Below, piece after piece: positions 6,467-13,139 of a stretch of 13,708 nucleotides of DNA. Under the pieces are notes generated by a model. It did not search any database, was not told where the DNA came from, and worked only from the letters and a program-made list of their open reading frames with translations. Every line of letters starts with the position of its first letter. Positions within the stretch are counted from its first letter, which is position 1. The position numbers were made by a program, and so were the translations under genes. This DNA comes from Bacteroidales bacterium. GTDB lineage: Bacteria > Bacteroidota > Bacteroidia > Bacteroidales > Tenuifilaceae. The DNA lies in the NCBI GenBank assembly GCA_008933525.1, contig WBUV01000037.1, forward strand, positions 1 through 13,708. The letters are read 5' to 3'.

Positions 6467-7009
6467 TTATAGCCAGGTAATAAGATACTCGTCGTGCTGA
6501 GCACCTTTCGATTCCTCTTTATCCAACTCAACCTTAACACCAAAAACTTTTGATTTACGGATTAATGCATCGAGCAAACCAAGCTGTATTTGAGTATTAA
6601 AAATTTGTGTCTTTCGCATTAAAATTGACTTCTCGGTTGTCGACACAATTTCCCAACCTCGCTTCTGAGGATCCTGAACACCCTTTTGGGCAGTAAGTAT
6701 AAGTGCTTTCATAATGTCAACTGGCGAACTTGCCTCGTTCACCATATTGTTATCGACCATAACTTTATATGTAGATTCACCAATATTTCTACCTATCTTA
6801 ATGAGGTTAAATTTCCCAAGTTTATGGTCTATCCAATCACACATATCGATATACACCTGAATTGGCACTTTGTTGTTTGGTTTTGATAGATCTAAACCCT
6901 TCGCCATTTCGAACAGTTCCCAATAATCGTTCTTTTTATCCTGATAATTCTTTAAAATATCGATTATTGCCCATGCATAAAGGGTAACGTTTTCAACTGA
7001 TGAGTCCAT
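6467..7009 (-). CDS. Uncharacterised 180-residue protein, possible small ligand-sensor domain
   Basis: I do not recognise this gene. The product is 180 residues, with no signal peptide, no membrane segment and one Cys, so it is probably cytoplasmic. The first 110 residues look helical (VTLYAWAIIDILKNY, YIDMCDWIDHKLGKFNLIKIGRNIGES). The last 65 look like strand-helix-strand ending in DEYLITWL. A helical half followed by a small alpha/beta half that ends on a short strand with Trp faintly recalls Myxococcus DUF2378 proteins and the heme-NO-binding/V4R superfamily, but no diagnostic residue is visible, and I would not assign a ligand. The gene is alone, divergent from ychF, and has -7-like boxes upstream. 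It is probably a genuine gene: it fills the interval, and both the codon use and the protein composition look ordinary for this genome. Confidence 0.7.
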   Translation of the reverse strand: MDSSVENVTLYAWAIIDILKNYQDKKNDYWELFEMAKGLDLSKPNNKVPIQVYIDMCDWIDHKLGKFNLIKIGRNIGESTYKVMVDNNMVNEASSPVDIMKALILTAQKGVQDPQKRGWEIVSTTEKSILMRKTQIFNTQIQLGLLDALIRKSKVFGVKVELDKEESKGAQHDEYLITWL

Positions 7010-7236
7010 AATTAAGCTACGTTTAGGGGGTTAAAAAACACTTCACAATTTCCTGACAAATATAAATTATGGCAAACGTATTTCTATTTTTTACACCTAA
7101 TTTAGCACATCAGTCTATTTTTTTATTCTTTTACAGTCTTTTAAACTTTTAACGGCATGTTTTTTACACCATTTACTTAACGCTTTTACCATAATTAATA
7201 TGTATAGTATAAAGCCAATGGGCTAATCTTCTATAT
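7010..7236. other. AT-rich divergent intergenic region
   Basis: This gap of about 280 bases between divergent genes, including the ychF promoter at 7237-7267, holds promoters for both sides. I see no further open frame with coding character, no tRNA and no strong hairpin. Only a 4-base inverted repeat (AGCC-AATG-GGCT, 7213-7224) stands out, just upstream of the ychF promoter. Confidence 0.6.
7057..7080 (-). promoter_or_regulatory. Two candidate -7 boxes for the 180-residue protein gene
   Basis: On the minus strand TATATTTG (7064-7057) and TACGTTTG (7080-7073) each match TAnnTTTG. Neither has a TTTG at the expected distance upstream. They lie 48 and 64 bases before the ATG at 7009, which is a plausible place for a start of transcription. 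Confidence 0.4.
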
Positions 7237-7267
7237 TTTGCATAATTCATCAAATGAAGTAACTTTG
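7237..7267 (+). promoter_or_regulatory. Consensus Bacteroidota promoter of ychF
   Basis: TTTG (7237-7240) and TAACTTTG (7260-7267) are separated by exactly 19 bases, the consensus arrangement for the Bacteroidota primary sigma factor. RNA should begin about 7274, giving a short leader to the ATG at 7292 that is A-rich and lacks a Shine-Dalgarno sequence. This supports constitutive expression and the chosen ychF start. Confidence 0.82.
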
Positions 7268-7291
7268 CCGGCTATAAAAAAATAACAATAG

Positions 7292-8392
7292 ATGGGTTTA
7301 CAGTGTGGAATTGTTGGTTTACCGAATGTTGGAAAATCAACTTTATTTAATTGTTTATCGAATGCGAAGGCACAATCGGCAAATTTTCCTTTTTGTACGA
7401 TTGAACCTAACGTAGGTGTAATTACAGTTCCCGATGACAGACTAGTAGTTCTGGAACAGCTAGTTAAACCTAACAGAGTGGTTCCTACAACCGTGGAGAT
7501 AGTTGACATTGCTGGTTTAGTGAAAGGTGCAAGTAAAGGTGAAGGTCTGGGCAATAAATTTCTAGCAAACATCCGAGAAACCGATGCCATTATTCACGTT
7601 ATAAGGTGTTTTGATGACGACAACATAACTCATGTCGACGGAACAGTAAATCCTGTACGAGACAAAGAGGTAATTGACATGGAGTTGCAACTAAAGGACT
7701 TGGAAACAATTGAGAGCAGAATTTCAAGAACCGAAAAAATTGCAAAAACAGGTAAAGATGCTGAGGCTCGCAAGGCATACGAGTTACTACTTCGATATAA
7801 AGAGGCTTTAGAAAAAGGCAAATCGGCTCGAACTGTTGAACTGACAGAACCAGAAAAAGATATTGCCAAGGAGTTCTTTCTTCTAACGAACAAACCGGTA
7901 CTTTATGTTTGCAACGTAGACGAAGGTTCTGTGGTGAATGGCAATAAATATGTTGACCAGCTTCGAGCATCGGTTGCTGATGAAGATGCAGAAATACTAA
8001 TAATTGCTGCAAAAACCGAAGCCGAAATTGCCGAATTGGAAACATTCGAGGAGCGTCAAATGTTCCTTGCAGACCTTGGTCTTAAGGAATCGGGAGTGGT
8101 AAAGCTTATCCGCCATGCATATCATTTATTGAATTTACAAACCTATTTTACTGCAGGCGTTCAAGAGGTACGAGCCTGGACTTTCCATAAAGGTGATTTA
8201 GCTCCGCAAGCTGCAGGGGTTATTCACTCCGACTTTGAGAAGGGATTCATAAGGGCCGAGGTTATTAAATACGACGATTACGTAAAGTATAAAAGCGAAC
8301 AGGCTTGCAAGGAAGCAGGTAAAATGCATGTTGAGGGAAAGGAGTACGTTGTTCAGGATGGTGATATTATGCACTTCCGATTCAATGTATAA
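7292..8392 (+). CDS. ychF: Ribosome-associated P-loop ATPase YchF (Obg family)
   Basis: YchF (EngD, human OLA1) is a conserved cytoplasmic P-loop protein of the Obg family that binds ribosomes, prefers ATP to GTP and is linked to oxidative-stress control of translation. The 366-residue length matches the family (about 363). The P-loop is GLPNVGKST (residues 9-17), followed by NFPFCTIEPNVG and the G3 segment DIAGLVKGASKGEGLGNKFL. The G4 site reads NVDE in place of the GTPase NKxD, which is the known reason for ATP use. A coiled-coil-like helical insert (about 120-185) and a C-terminal TGS domain (TYFTAGVQEVRAWTF onward) complete it. It is a single-gene unit with its own promoter and terminator, and no oddity is seen. 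Confidence 0.97.
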   Translation: MGLQCGIVGLPNVGKSTLFNCLSNAKAQSANFPFCTIEPNVGVITVPDDRLVVLEQLVKPNRVVPTTVEIVDIAGLVKGASKGEGLGNKFLANIRETDAIIHVIRCFDDDNITHVDGTVNPVRDKEVIDMELQLKDLETIESRISRTEKIAKTGKDAEARKAYELLLRYKEALEKGKSARTVELTEPEKDIAKEFFLLTNKPVLYVCNVDEGSVVNGNKYVDQLRASVADEDAEILIIAAKTEAEIAELETFEERQMFLADLGLKESGVVKLIRHAYHLLNLQTYFTAGVQEVRAWTFHKGDLAPQAAGVIHSDFEKGFIRAEVIKYDDYVKYKSEQACKEAGKMHVEGKEYVVQDGDIMHFRFNV

Positions 8393-8409
8393 ATGCACAT
8401 ACAAATTAC

Positions 8410-8447
8410 AAAGACCTGAATACTTGAACATTCGGGTCTTTTTTTTT
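8410..8447 (+). terminator. Intrinsic terminator after ychF
   Basis: The 12-base arms AAAGACCTGAAT (8410-8421) and ATTCGGGTCTTT (8430-8441) pair with a single G-T pair around an 8-base loop, and the run of T continues to 8447. It lies 17 bases after the ychF stop. Confidence 0.93.
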
Positions 8448-8475
8448 GCTATCTGAAAAAAAATTAAAAAAACGA

Positions 8476-8493
8476 TAGGGTATTTTTAGGGTA
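8476..8493 (+). repeat. Tandem TAGGGTA direct repeat upstream of gene A
   Basis: TAGGGTA occurs at 8476-8482 and again at 8487-8493, 11 bases apart, about one helical turn. It is in the 100-base leader of the secreted protein gene at 8551, where no TAnnTTTG housekeeping -7 box is present. It could be an operator or part of an alternative-sigma promoter. Chance is also possible in such AT-rich DNA. Confidence 0.4.
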
Positions 8494-8550
8494 AAGTATC
8501 ATAATAGCAAAACAACAAAAATGCTGTTAAATTTTTAAACTGATATAACT

Positions 8551-9819
8551 ATGAAAACACTATCGAACATTATCAGAAAAAGCCTAAAGATATCAGCTGT
8601 GGCTATTGCCATGCTTATCTCGGCTTCAGTTATTGGTCAAGAGGCCGATTTCCACACAATTAATGGTGTAATTAAGGATTCCAAAACAAAAGAACGAGTT
8701 GTATTTGGAAACGTGTCGGTTCCAGGAACCAATATTGGAACAGTTGCAAACTCGGATGGACAGTTTACAATTAAGATTCCAAAATCGCTAAACATCAAAG
8801 AATTTGAGATTTCGCATCTTGGTTATCAAAACAAAAAATTTGCGATAACTGAAAATGGAAAATCAGAACAAACATTTCTAATTGATGCTGCCTCAGTAGA
8901 ACTTAAAGGAGTAGTTGTTCGCCCAGAGGATCCACGAATGATTGTTAGCCAAGCAATAAACAAAATTGGAACAAACTACAGCAACCACTCAAGTACACTT
9001 ACCGGATTCTACCGCGAAACTATTAAGCAGCGAAAAGATTACATTTCTATTGCAGAAGCTGTTACAGAAATTTACAAAACTCCCTACGATTTCACACTAG
9101 AATCGGATAAGGTAAAAATTCTAAAAGGACGTAAAGGTAGCAATGTGAAAAAAGCCGATACTCTAATGGTTAAAATGCAAGGTGGCCCACATGTATCATT
9201 ATACCTCGACCTTGTGAAATACCCCGATCTACTTCTAAGCAGCGAGGAAATCTACAATTACGACTATGAAATTGTTGACATGGTAAGCCTCGACAATGAA
9301 CCAAACTACGTTATTTCGTTCAAACCAAGAGTACAGTTAGAATATCCTCTTTACTCAGGTAAACTTTACATAGCAGTAGAAAGTCTAGCCGTAACAATGG
9401 CAGAATTCAGCCTCGATATTAGCGATGTTGATAAAGCCACTCGGATTTTTGTAAAGAAAAAACCTACTGGCTTAAGATTCGAGCCACAAAGCACTAGTTA
9501 TCTTGTTACTTACAAAAAACAAGGCGACAAGTACTTCCTTAACTATATGCGTAACGAGATTAAATTCAGAGCCGACTGGCGAAGAAAGATTTTCCAAACC
9601 ACATACACAGTTATGTCCGAAATGGTTATAACCGAGCGTAAAACTGAAAATATTGATAAGATAAGCGCAAAGGAATCGTTCCGTCCATACGCAGTGCTTG
9701 CCGACAGAGTTAACGAATACTTTGATGAAAACTACTGGGGTGCATACAACACAATTGAGCCCGATGAGTCTATACAATCTGCAATTAACAAATTCAACCG
9801 CAGGTTCAAGAAGCAATAA
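8551..9819 (+). CDS. Secreted CarboxypepD_reg-like protein 'A' (FYRE family), paralogue of 11505-13085
   Basis: This is a 422-residue exported protein. Residues 1-29 form a signal peptide ending near VIG before Q30, with no lipobox Cys. Residues 36-112 form a CarboxypepD_reg-like beta-sandwich (HTINGVIKDSKTKERVVFGNVSV, NSDGQFTIKIP, ISHLGYQNK) of the type found at the start of SusC-like receptors. Here no TonB plug or barrel follows. The remaining 300 residues are an unnamed conserved region with a central GFYRE motif (152-156), DTLMVKMQGG, a beta-rich stretch with LYSGKLYIAVESLAVTMAEF (267-286), and WRRKIFQTTYTVMSE. The same motifs occur in the same order in the protein at 11505-13085, which adds an STN domain. 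A terminator separates this gene from the sigma gene downstream. The role is unknown; it is probably periplasmic or attached to the outer membrane, and linked to the signalling operon beside it. Confidence 0.78.
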   Translation: MKTLSNIIRKSLKISAVAIAMLISASVIGQEADFHTINGVIKDSKTKERVVFGNVSVPGTNIGTVANSDGQFTIKIPKSLNIKEFEISHLGYQNKKFAITENGKSEQTFLIDAASVELKGVVVRPEDPRMIVSQAINKIGTNYSNHSSTLTGFYRETIKQRKDYISIAEAVTEIYKTPYDFTLESDKVKILKGRKGSNVKKADTLMVKMQGGPHVSLYLDLVKYPDLLLSSEEIYNYDYEIVDMVSLDNEPNYVISFKPRVQLEYPLYSGKLYIAVESLAVTMAEFSLDISDVDKATRIFVKKKPTGLRFEPQSTSYLVTYKKQGDKYFLNYMRNEIKFRADWRRKIFQTTYTVMSEMVITERKTENIDKISAKESFRPYAVLADRVNEYFDENYWGAYNTIEPDESIQSAINKFNRRFKKQ

Positions 9820-9839
9820 CTAGTATTACATGAATTAAT

Positions 9840-9870
9840 AAGGCAAAGGGATAACCCCCTTTGCCTTTTG
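9840..9870 (+). terminator. Intrinsic terminator between gene A and the FecI-like sigma gene
   Basis: The 11-base perfect arms AAGGCAAAGGG (9840-9850) and CCCTTTGCCTT (9857-9867) enclose a 6-base loop and are followed by a short T tract. The 3' arm also contains the TTTG sequences that could act as the -33 element of the next promoter, so terminator and promoter overlap. Confidence 0.88.
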
Positions 9871-9893
9871 GAGTAAAAAAATCTATATCTTTG
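9860..9893 (+). promoter_or_regulatory. Likely promoter of the fecI-fecR-B operon
   Basis: TATCTTTG at 9886-9893 matches the -7 box and lies 22 bases before the ATG at 9916. TTTG candidates at 9860 (22-base spacer) and 9867 (15-base spacer) are both off the usual 19, so the promoter may be weak. Its position supports the chosen start codon. Confidence 0.55.
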
Positions 9894-9915
9894 ACAGCAA
9901 GAAATCAGGTTTTTA

Positions 9916-10464
9916 ATGGGTTTTTCGGACTTACATAAGCAGGGCAGAATTAAGCAAAACGACCTTAGTGAATTTGAGGAACTTTTTAAAAGTTACTACA
10001 ACCCGCTCTGTAATTATGTTTATTCAATAGTAAAGGATAAGGATCAGTCCGAGGAAATTGTTCAAGAGTTCTTTTACAACTACTGGAAAAACCGAAAGGA
10101 AATTAGCATAAAGCTATCGCTCAAGGCTTATATTTACAGATCGGTTAGGAATAGTGCTATAAGGTATTTGCAGCATAAACAAATTGAACAAAAATACCTA
10201 AACAATTTGCATTCCGAGGATCTTGTTACATCACCATCGCTTACAATGGAATACAGTGAGATGAATGAAGTTGTGGAGTCAACACTATCGCAACTACCCG
10301 AGCGATGCCGACAAATATTCGAACTGAGTCGATACAATGGTTTAAAGTACCATGAAATTGCCGATCTCCTTTCAATATCGGTTAAAACAGTAGAAGCGGA
10401 CATGTCCAAGGCATTGTTTACTTTTAGGCAGAACCTTGGGAAATTAGGAATAAATACTCATTGA
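9916..10464 (+). CDS. FecI-like ECF sigma factor (Bacteroides expansion family type)
   Basis: This is a 182-residue sigma-70 factor of the FecI-like expansion common in Bacteroidota. Region 2 (about 20-88) includes FEELFKSYYNPLCNYVYSIVKD, SEEIVQEFFYNYWKNR and the AIRYLQHKQIEQKYL helix typical of this group. Region 4 (about 118-172) includes LSQLPERCRQIFELSRYNGLKYHE and a helix-turn-helix at LLSISVKTVEADMSKAL. It precedes a FecR anti-sigma gene by 37 bases. In the known systems, FecR releases the sigma factor when an outer-membrane receptor is occupied, and the sigma then transcribes the receptor genes. Which promoters this one reads is unknown; the gene A upstream region and the operon itself are candidates. 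Confidence 0.94.
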   Translation: MGFSDLHKQGRIKQNDLSEFEELFKSYYNPLCNYVYSIVKDKDQSEEIVQEFFYNYWKNRKEISIKLSLKAYIYRSVRNSAIRYLQHKQIEQKYLNNLHSEDLVTSPSLTMEYSEMNEVVESTLSQLPERCRQIFELSRYNGLKYHEIADLLSISVKTVEADMSKALFTFRQNLGKLGINTH

Positions 10465-10501
10465 AACTGATATCATTTTAACTCTTTTGATTTTTTAGAA
10501 C

Positions 10502-11512
10502 ATGGAAAGCAATAGCAATACATCAGCAAATCACCTCAGAGTAACACGATATATAACAGGTGAAATGACCATACTCGAAAAGTTTTGGTTCGAAAGGATA
10601 ATTGCTATAAATCCTGCAATGAAAAGTACCATAAACACAATGAAGAAGGATTGGGATTCAATTGGAGAAAGTTTAACAATGAAAGATTTTAATTCAAATA
10701 AGGCTTGGAGCAATTTATACCATAGATTTGAGCAGGAGCAACTACTCCCAGAGAAAAATTCAATTTCGTTTAAATTTGTTCCGCAGCAATACTTAAAGTA
10801 TGCGGCAATAATTCTTTTTGCTGTTATTCTTTCGGGTGTAGGGGGGTACAAGTATTTCAACCCAGAACTAAAACAGTTGGCGAACAACTCAAACAATAAT
10901 ACCATAATCGCCACTCTTCCCGATGGAACATCCATTTACCTTGCTCAAAATTCGACACTTACTTACCCTTCGCGTTTTGTTGGAGGAAAACGAAAAGTAA
11001 AACTTGATGGTGAAGCGTACTTCGAAGTTGCAAAAAATCCAAAAAAATCGTTTATCATTGAAACAAAAGCAGCATCAGTTCAAGTAATTGGAACCTCGTT
11101 TAACCTCAAATCAACCAATTCCGAAAACTTTGAGCTTAAAGTTGTTGAAGGAAAGGTGGGCGTAAACCTAAATGCAAACCCTAGCGAAAGTCTTATTGCA
11201 GTTGCTGGCGATGTTGTTATGGCCAATAACAAAAAACTTATTAAGGACAGAATCTCAAATATTATCACCACCAAGAATAGAATGATTCGCTTGCAGTTTC
11301 AGGACGAAAACCTGGAGAGCATCATTAATGTCATAAATAAACACTACAATTCCAACTTGAAACTAGACGGAGAGGAACTAAAGAATAGAAATATTTCAGT
11401 TACATTTGAGAATGATTTAAGTAGTATAGTAAACATTCTTTCGGTTTCGCTTAATCTCGAATTGATTCGCCAACCCGATAGTACAATCATACTTAAAGAA
11501 AAACATGAATAG
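10502..11512 (+). CDS. FecR-family transmembrane anti-sigma factor with DUF4974-like C-terminus
   Basis: This 336-residue inner-membrane protein controls the sigma factor encoded just before it. The cytoplasmic N-terminus (1-95) contains the short sigma-binding helix region (LRVTRYITGEMTILEKFWFE). One membrane segment (about 99-117) follows. The periplasmic FecR domain (about 135-222) has the family signatures ATLPDGTSIYLAQNSTLTYPSRF, VKLDGEAYFEVAKNPKKSF and VIGTSFNLKS. The last 70 residues (LQFQDENLESIINVINKHYN, ISVTFENDLSSIVNILS) match DUF4974, which has an STN-like fold and is where signal is thought to be received. Its last 8 bases overlap the start of the STN-containing gene B, so the two are translationally coupled. 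All parts expected of a working FecR are present. Confidence 0.93.
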   Translation: MESNSNTSANHLRVTRYITGEMTILEKFWFERIIAINPAMKSTINTMKKDWDSIGESLTMKDFNSNKAWSNLYHRFEQEQLLPEKNSISFKFVPQQYLKYAAIILFAVILSGVGGYKYFNPELKQLANNSNNNTIIATLPDGTSIYLAQNSTLTYPSRFVGGKRKVKLDGEAYFEVAKNPKKSFIIETKAASVQVIGTSFNLKSTNSENFELKVVEGKVGVNLNANPSESLIAVAGDVVMANNKKLIKDRISNIITTKNRMIRLQFQDENLESIINVINKHYNSNLKLDGEELKNRNISVTFENDLSSIVNILSVSLNLELIRQPDSTIILKEKHE

Positions 11513-13085
11513 GCAAAACGCCTACAGATTCCTTCCATTTCCATTAAACAACAAATGGATACTCCTGTTTTTGATGATAGGATTATCGTTAGGTGCTTAC
11601 TCGCAGCAACGCGACTCTCTGCTAAGTAAACCTATCACAATAAACATAAAAGGAGCAACGGTTTACCAAGCTTTAAACCAAATTGGCGATTTAGCCGACT
11701 GTTTTTTTATATACGATAGTAAGGATGTAAAAAGCGATAAAAAAGTTCAATCCCTTGAGGTAACCAACAAACCTCTCATCGATATTCTAAATCAACTACT
11801 ATCCGATCCAGCAATTGACTATAAAGTAATAGACAAGCACATTCTTATTTTTCGAAACGAATTAAACCAAAAAAAAACAACTGTTGAAGTAGCTGACTCT
11901 TCAGGTTTTATTACAATTGGAGGAGTTATTTACGATAAGGACACAAAAAGCCCAATTCCCTTCTCCACTGTAGTAATCGAAAAGTTGGGACTTGGAACTA
12001 TCTCAAACTTTGAAGGGTTATTTTACCTAAGAATACCTAAAAAGTTCGCTAAAACAAACATTATTGTTTCTCACTTGGGCTACGAAAACCTGTCGGTTCC
12101 AATTGAAATGCTGGAAGGAAAAACCTACAAGTTGTATATCCAGCCTCGCTACATCCCAATACAGGAGGTATTTATCAGGAATATTGATGCCAAAGGAATT
12201 GTAAAATCGGCCATAGAAAATAAAGATATAAACTACTATAACTCGAACATTTACCTAACAAGCTTTTACAGAGAGGGTGTAAAGCGAAACAACAAGTACC
12301 TAGGTTATAGCGAGGCTGTTTTCAAAATATTTAAATCGTCGTACCAGACAGGAACGGAATTCGACCAAGTAAGACTTTTAAAGTCAAGAAAAATTGAACT
12401 TTCCGAACGAAGCGATACACTTGTAGTTAAACTTAAGGCTGGAATTAAAGGGGCAATAGATCTGGACATAGTCAAGAGTATGCCCGACTTTCTCGATCCA
12501 GAATTCATGGACAACTATATCTACACAAAAAATGACATTATTTCACACGATTCTCGAAGTGCATATGTTATTAACTTCGAACAAAAACCAAACATATATC
12601 AACCTCTTTTCTCAGGGACCATATACATAGATGTTGAGAAATTAACCATTCTGGGCGCTGATTTCGGAATTAACCCAAAATATGTTGAAACTTCTGCAAA
12701 TCTGTTTGTGCTGAAGAAGGATCGAAAAATAACTGTAAAGCCAGAAAATATTTGGTATTCCGTAAAATACAGGCAATGGAATGGAAGATATTACATTTAC
12801 CATGCCCGGGGTGATTTATCTTTCAATGTAAAGGAGCGCCGAAAGTTATTCTCCAACACTTACAGCCTATTCCTTGAGTATGTCGGATTTCAAATAGATA
12901 CTCTTAATGTTGAACGTTTTACACGAAGAGACATTTTGCGACCAAACATTGTTTTCTCCGAAGAAAACTACACCTACGACTCCGAGTTCTGGAAAGATCT
13001 AAACTTTATTTCGCCCGAAGAGGATATTAACAAAGCGATATCTAAGATTAATTTAAAGATTGAAAGTATTGAGAACGAACAATAA
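11505..13085 (+). CDS. STN + CarboxypepD_reg-like secreted protein 'B' without TonB barrel (FYRE family)
   Basis: This 526-residue exported protein starts inside the fecR stop region (8-base overlap). A hydrophobic segment at 17-33 ends in AYSQ and acts as signal peptide; there is no lipobox. Residues 43-116 form an STN domain (ITINIKGATVYQALNQIGDL, FFIYDSKD, LIDILNQLL), the domain by which TonB-dependent receptors contact FecR. Residues 136-215 form a CarboxypepD_reg-like domain (GGVIYDKDTKSPIPFSTVVI, ISNFEGLFYLRIP, VSHLGYENL). A SusC-like receptor would then have a plug and a 22-strand barrel of over 600 residues. This protein has only about 310 more, collinear with gene A (SFYRE 253-257, DTLVVKLKAG, LFSGTIYIDVEKLTILGADF, ERRKLFSNTYSLF). 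A terminator follows at once. I infer that it is the signal-giving partner of FecR; what it senses is unknown. Confidence 0.82.
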   Translation: MNRQNAYRFLPFPLNNKWILLFLMIGLSLGAYSQQRDSLLSKPITINIKGATVYQALNQIGDLADCFFIYDSKDVKSDKKVQSLEVTNKPLIDILNQLLSDPAIDYKVIDKHILIFRNELNQKKTTVEVADSSGFITIGGVIYDKDTKSPIPFSTVVIEKLGLGTISNFEGLFYLRIPKKFAKTNIIVSHLGYENLSVPIEMLEGKTYKLYIQPRYIPIQEVFIRNIDAKGIVKSAIENKDINYYNSNIYLTSFYREGVKRNNKYLGYSEAVFKIFKSSYQTGTEFDQVRLLKSRKIELSERSDTLVVKLKAGIKGAIDLDIVKSMPDFLDPEFMDNYIYTKNDIISHDSRSAYVINFEQKPNIYQPLFSGTIYIDVEKLTILGADFGINPKYVETSANLFVLKKDRKITVKPENIWYSVKYRQWNGRYYIYHARGDLSFNVKERRKLFSNTYSLFLEYVGFQIDTLNVERFTRRDILRPNIVFSEENYTYDSEFWKDLNFISPEEDINKAISKINLKIESIENEQ

Positions 13086-13123
13086 AAGAATGGTAGGGAC
13101 TAAAATCCATACCATTCTTTTAA
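13084..13123. terminator. Intrinsic terminator between convergent genes, probably bidirectional
   Basis: The perfect 12-base arms AAAAGAATGGTA (13084-13095) and TACCATTCTTTT (13110-13121) start at the stop codon of gene B. Read from either strand, the stem ends in a short T tract. It can serve both gene B and the outer-membrane protein gene that ends at 13140. Confidence 0.88.
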
Positions 13124-13139
13124 TCTCTACGTTACCTAG

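Noticed and set aside
7213..7224. AGCC-AATG-GGCT inverted repeat upstream of the ychF promoter, as a possible operator
   Set aside because: The arms are only 4 bases long and do not extend outward; this is expected by chance in a 280-base gap.
7599..8045. Long open frames antisense to ychF
   Set aside because: They lie fully inside the strongly conserved ychF gene. Their products are Leu/Phe/Gln-rich without domain pattern, as expected from the reverse reading of a coding sequence.
9472..9816. Antisense frame of 114 residues within gene A
   Set aside because: It is covered by the conserved C-terminal region shared by A and B. The product is Val/Cys-rich and has no family resemblance or upstream signals.
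11505..13085. Gene B as a truncated SusC/TonB-dependent receptor pseudogene
   Set aside because: The region after the CarboxypepD_reg-like domain is collinear with intact gene A, not with a plug or barrel, and the frame is open with a terminator right after the stop. It is a separate intact family rather than a broken receptor.
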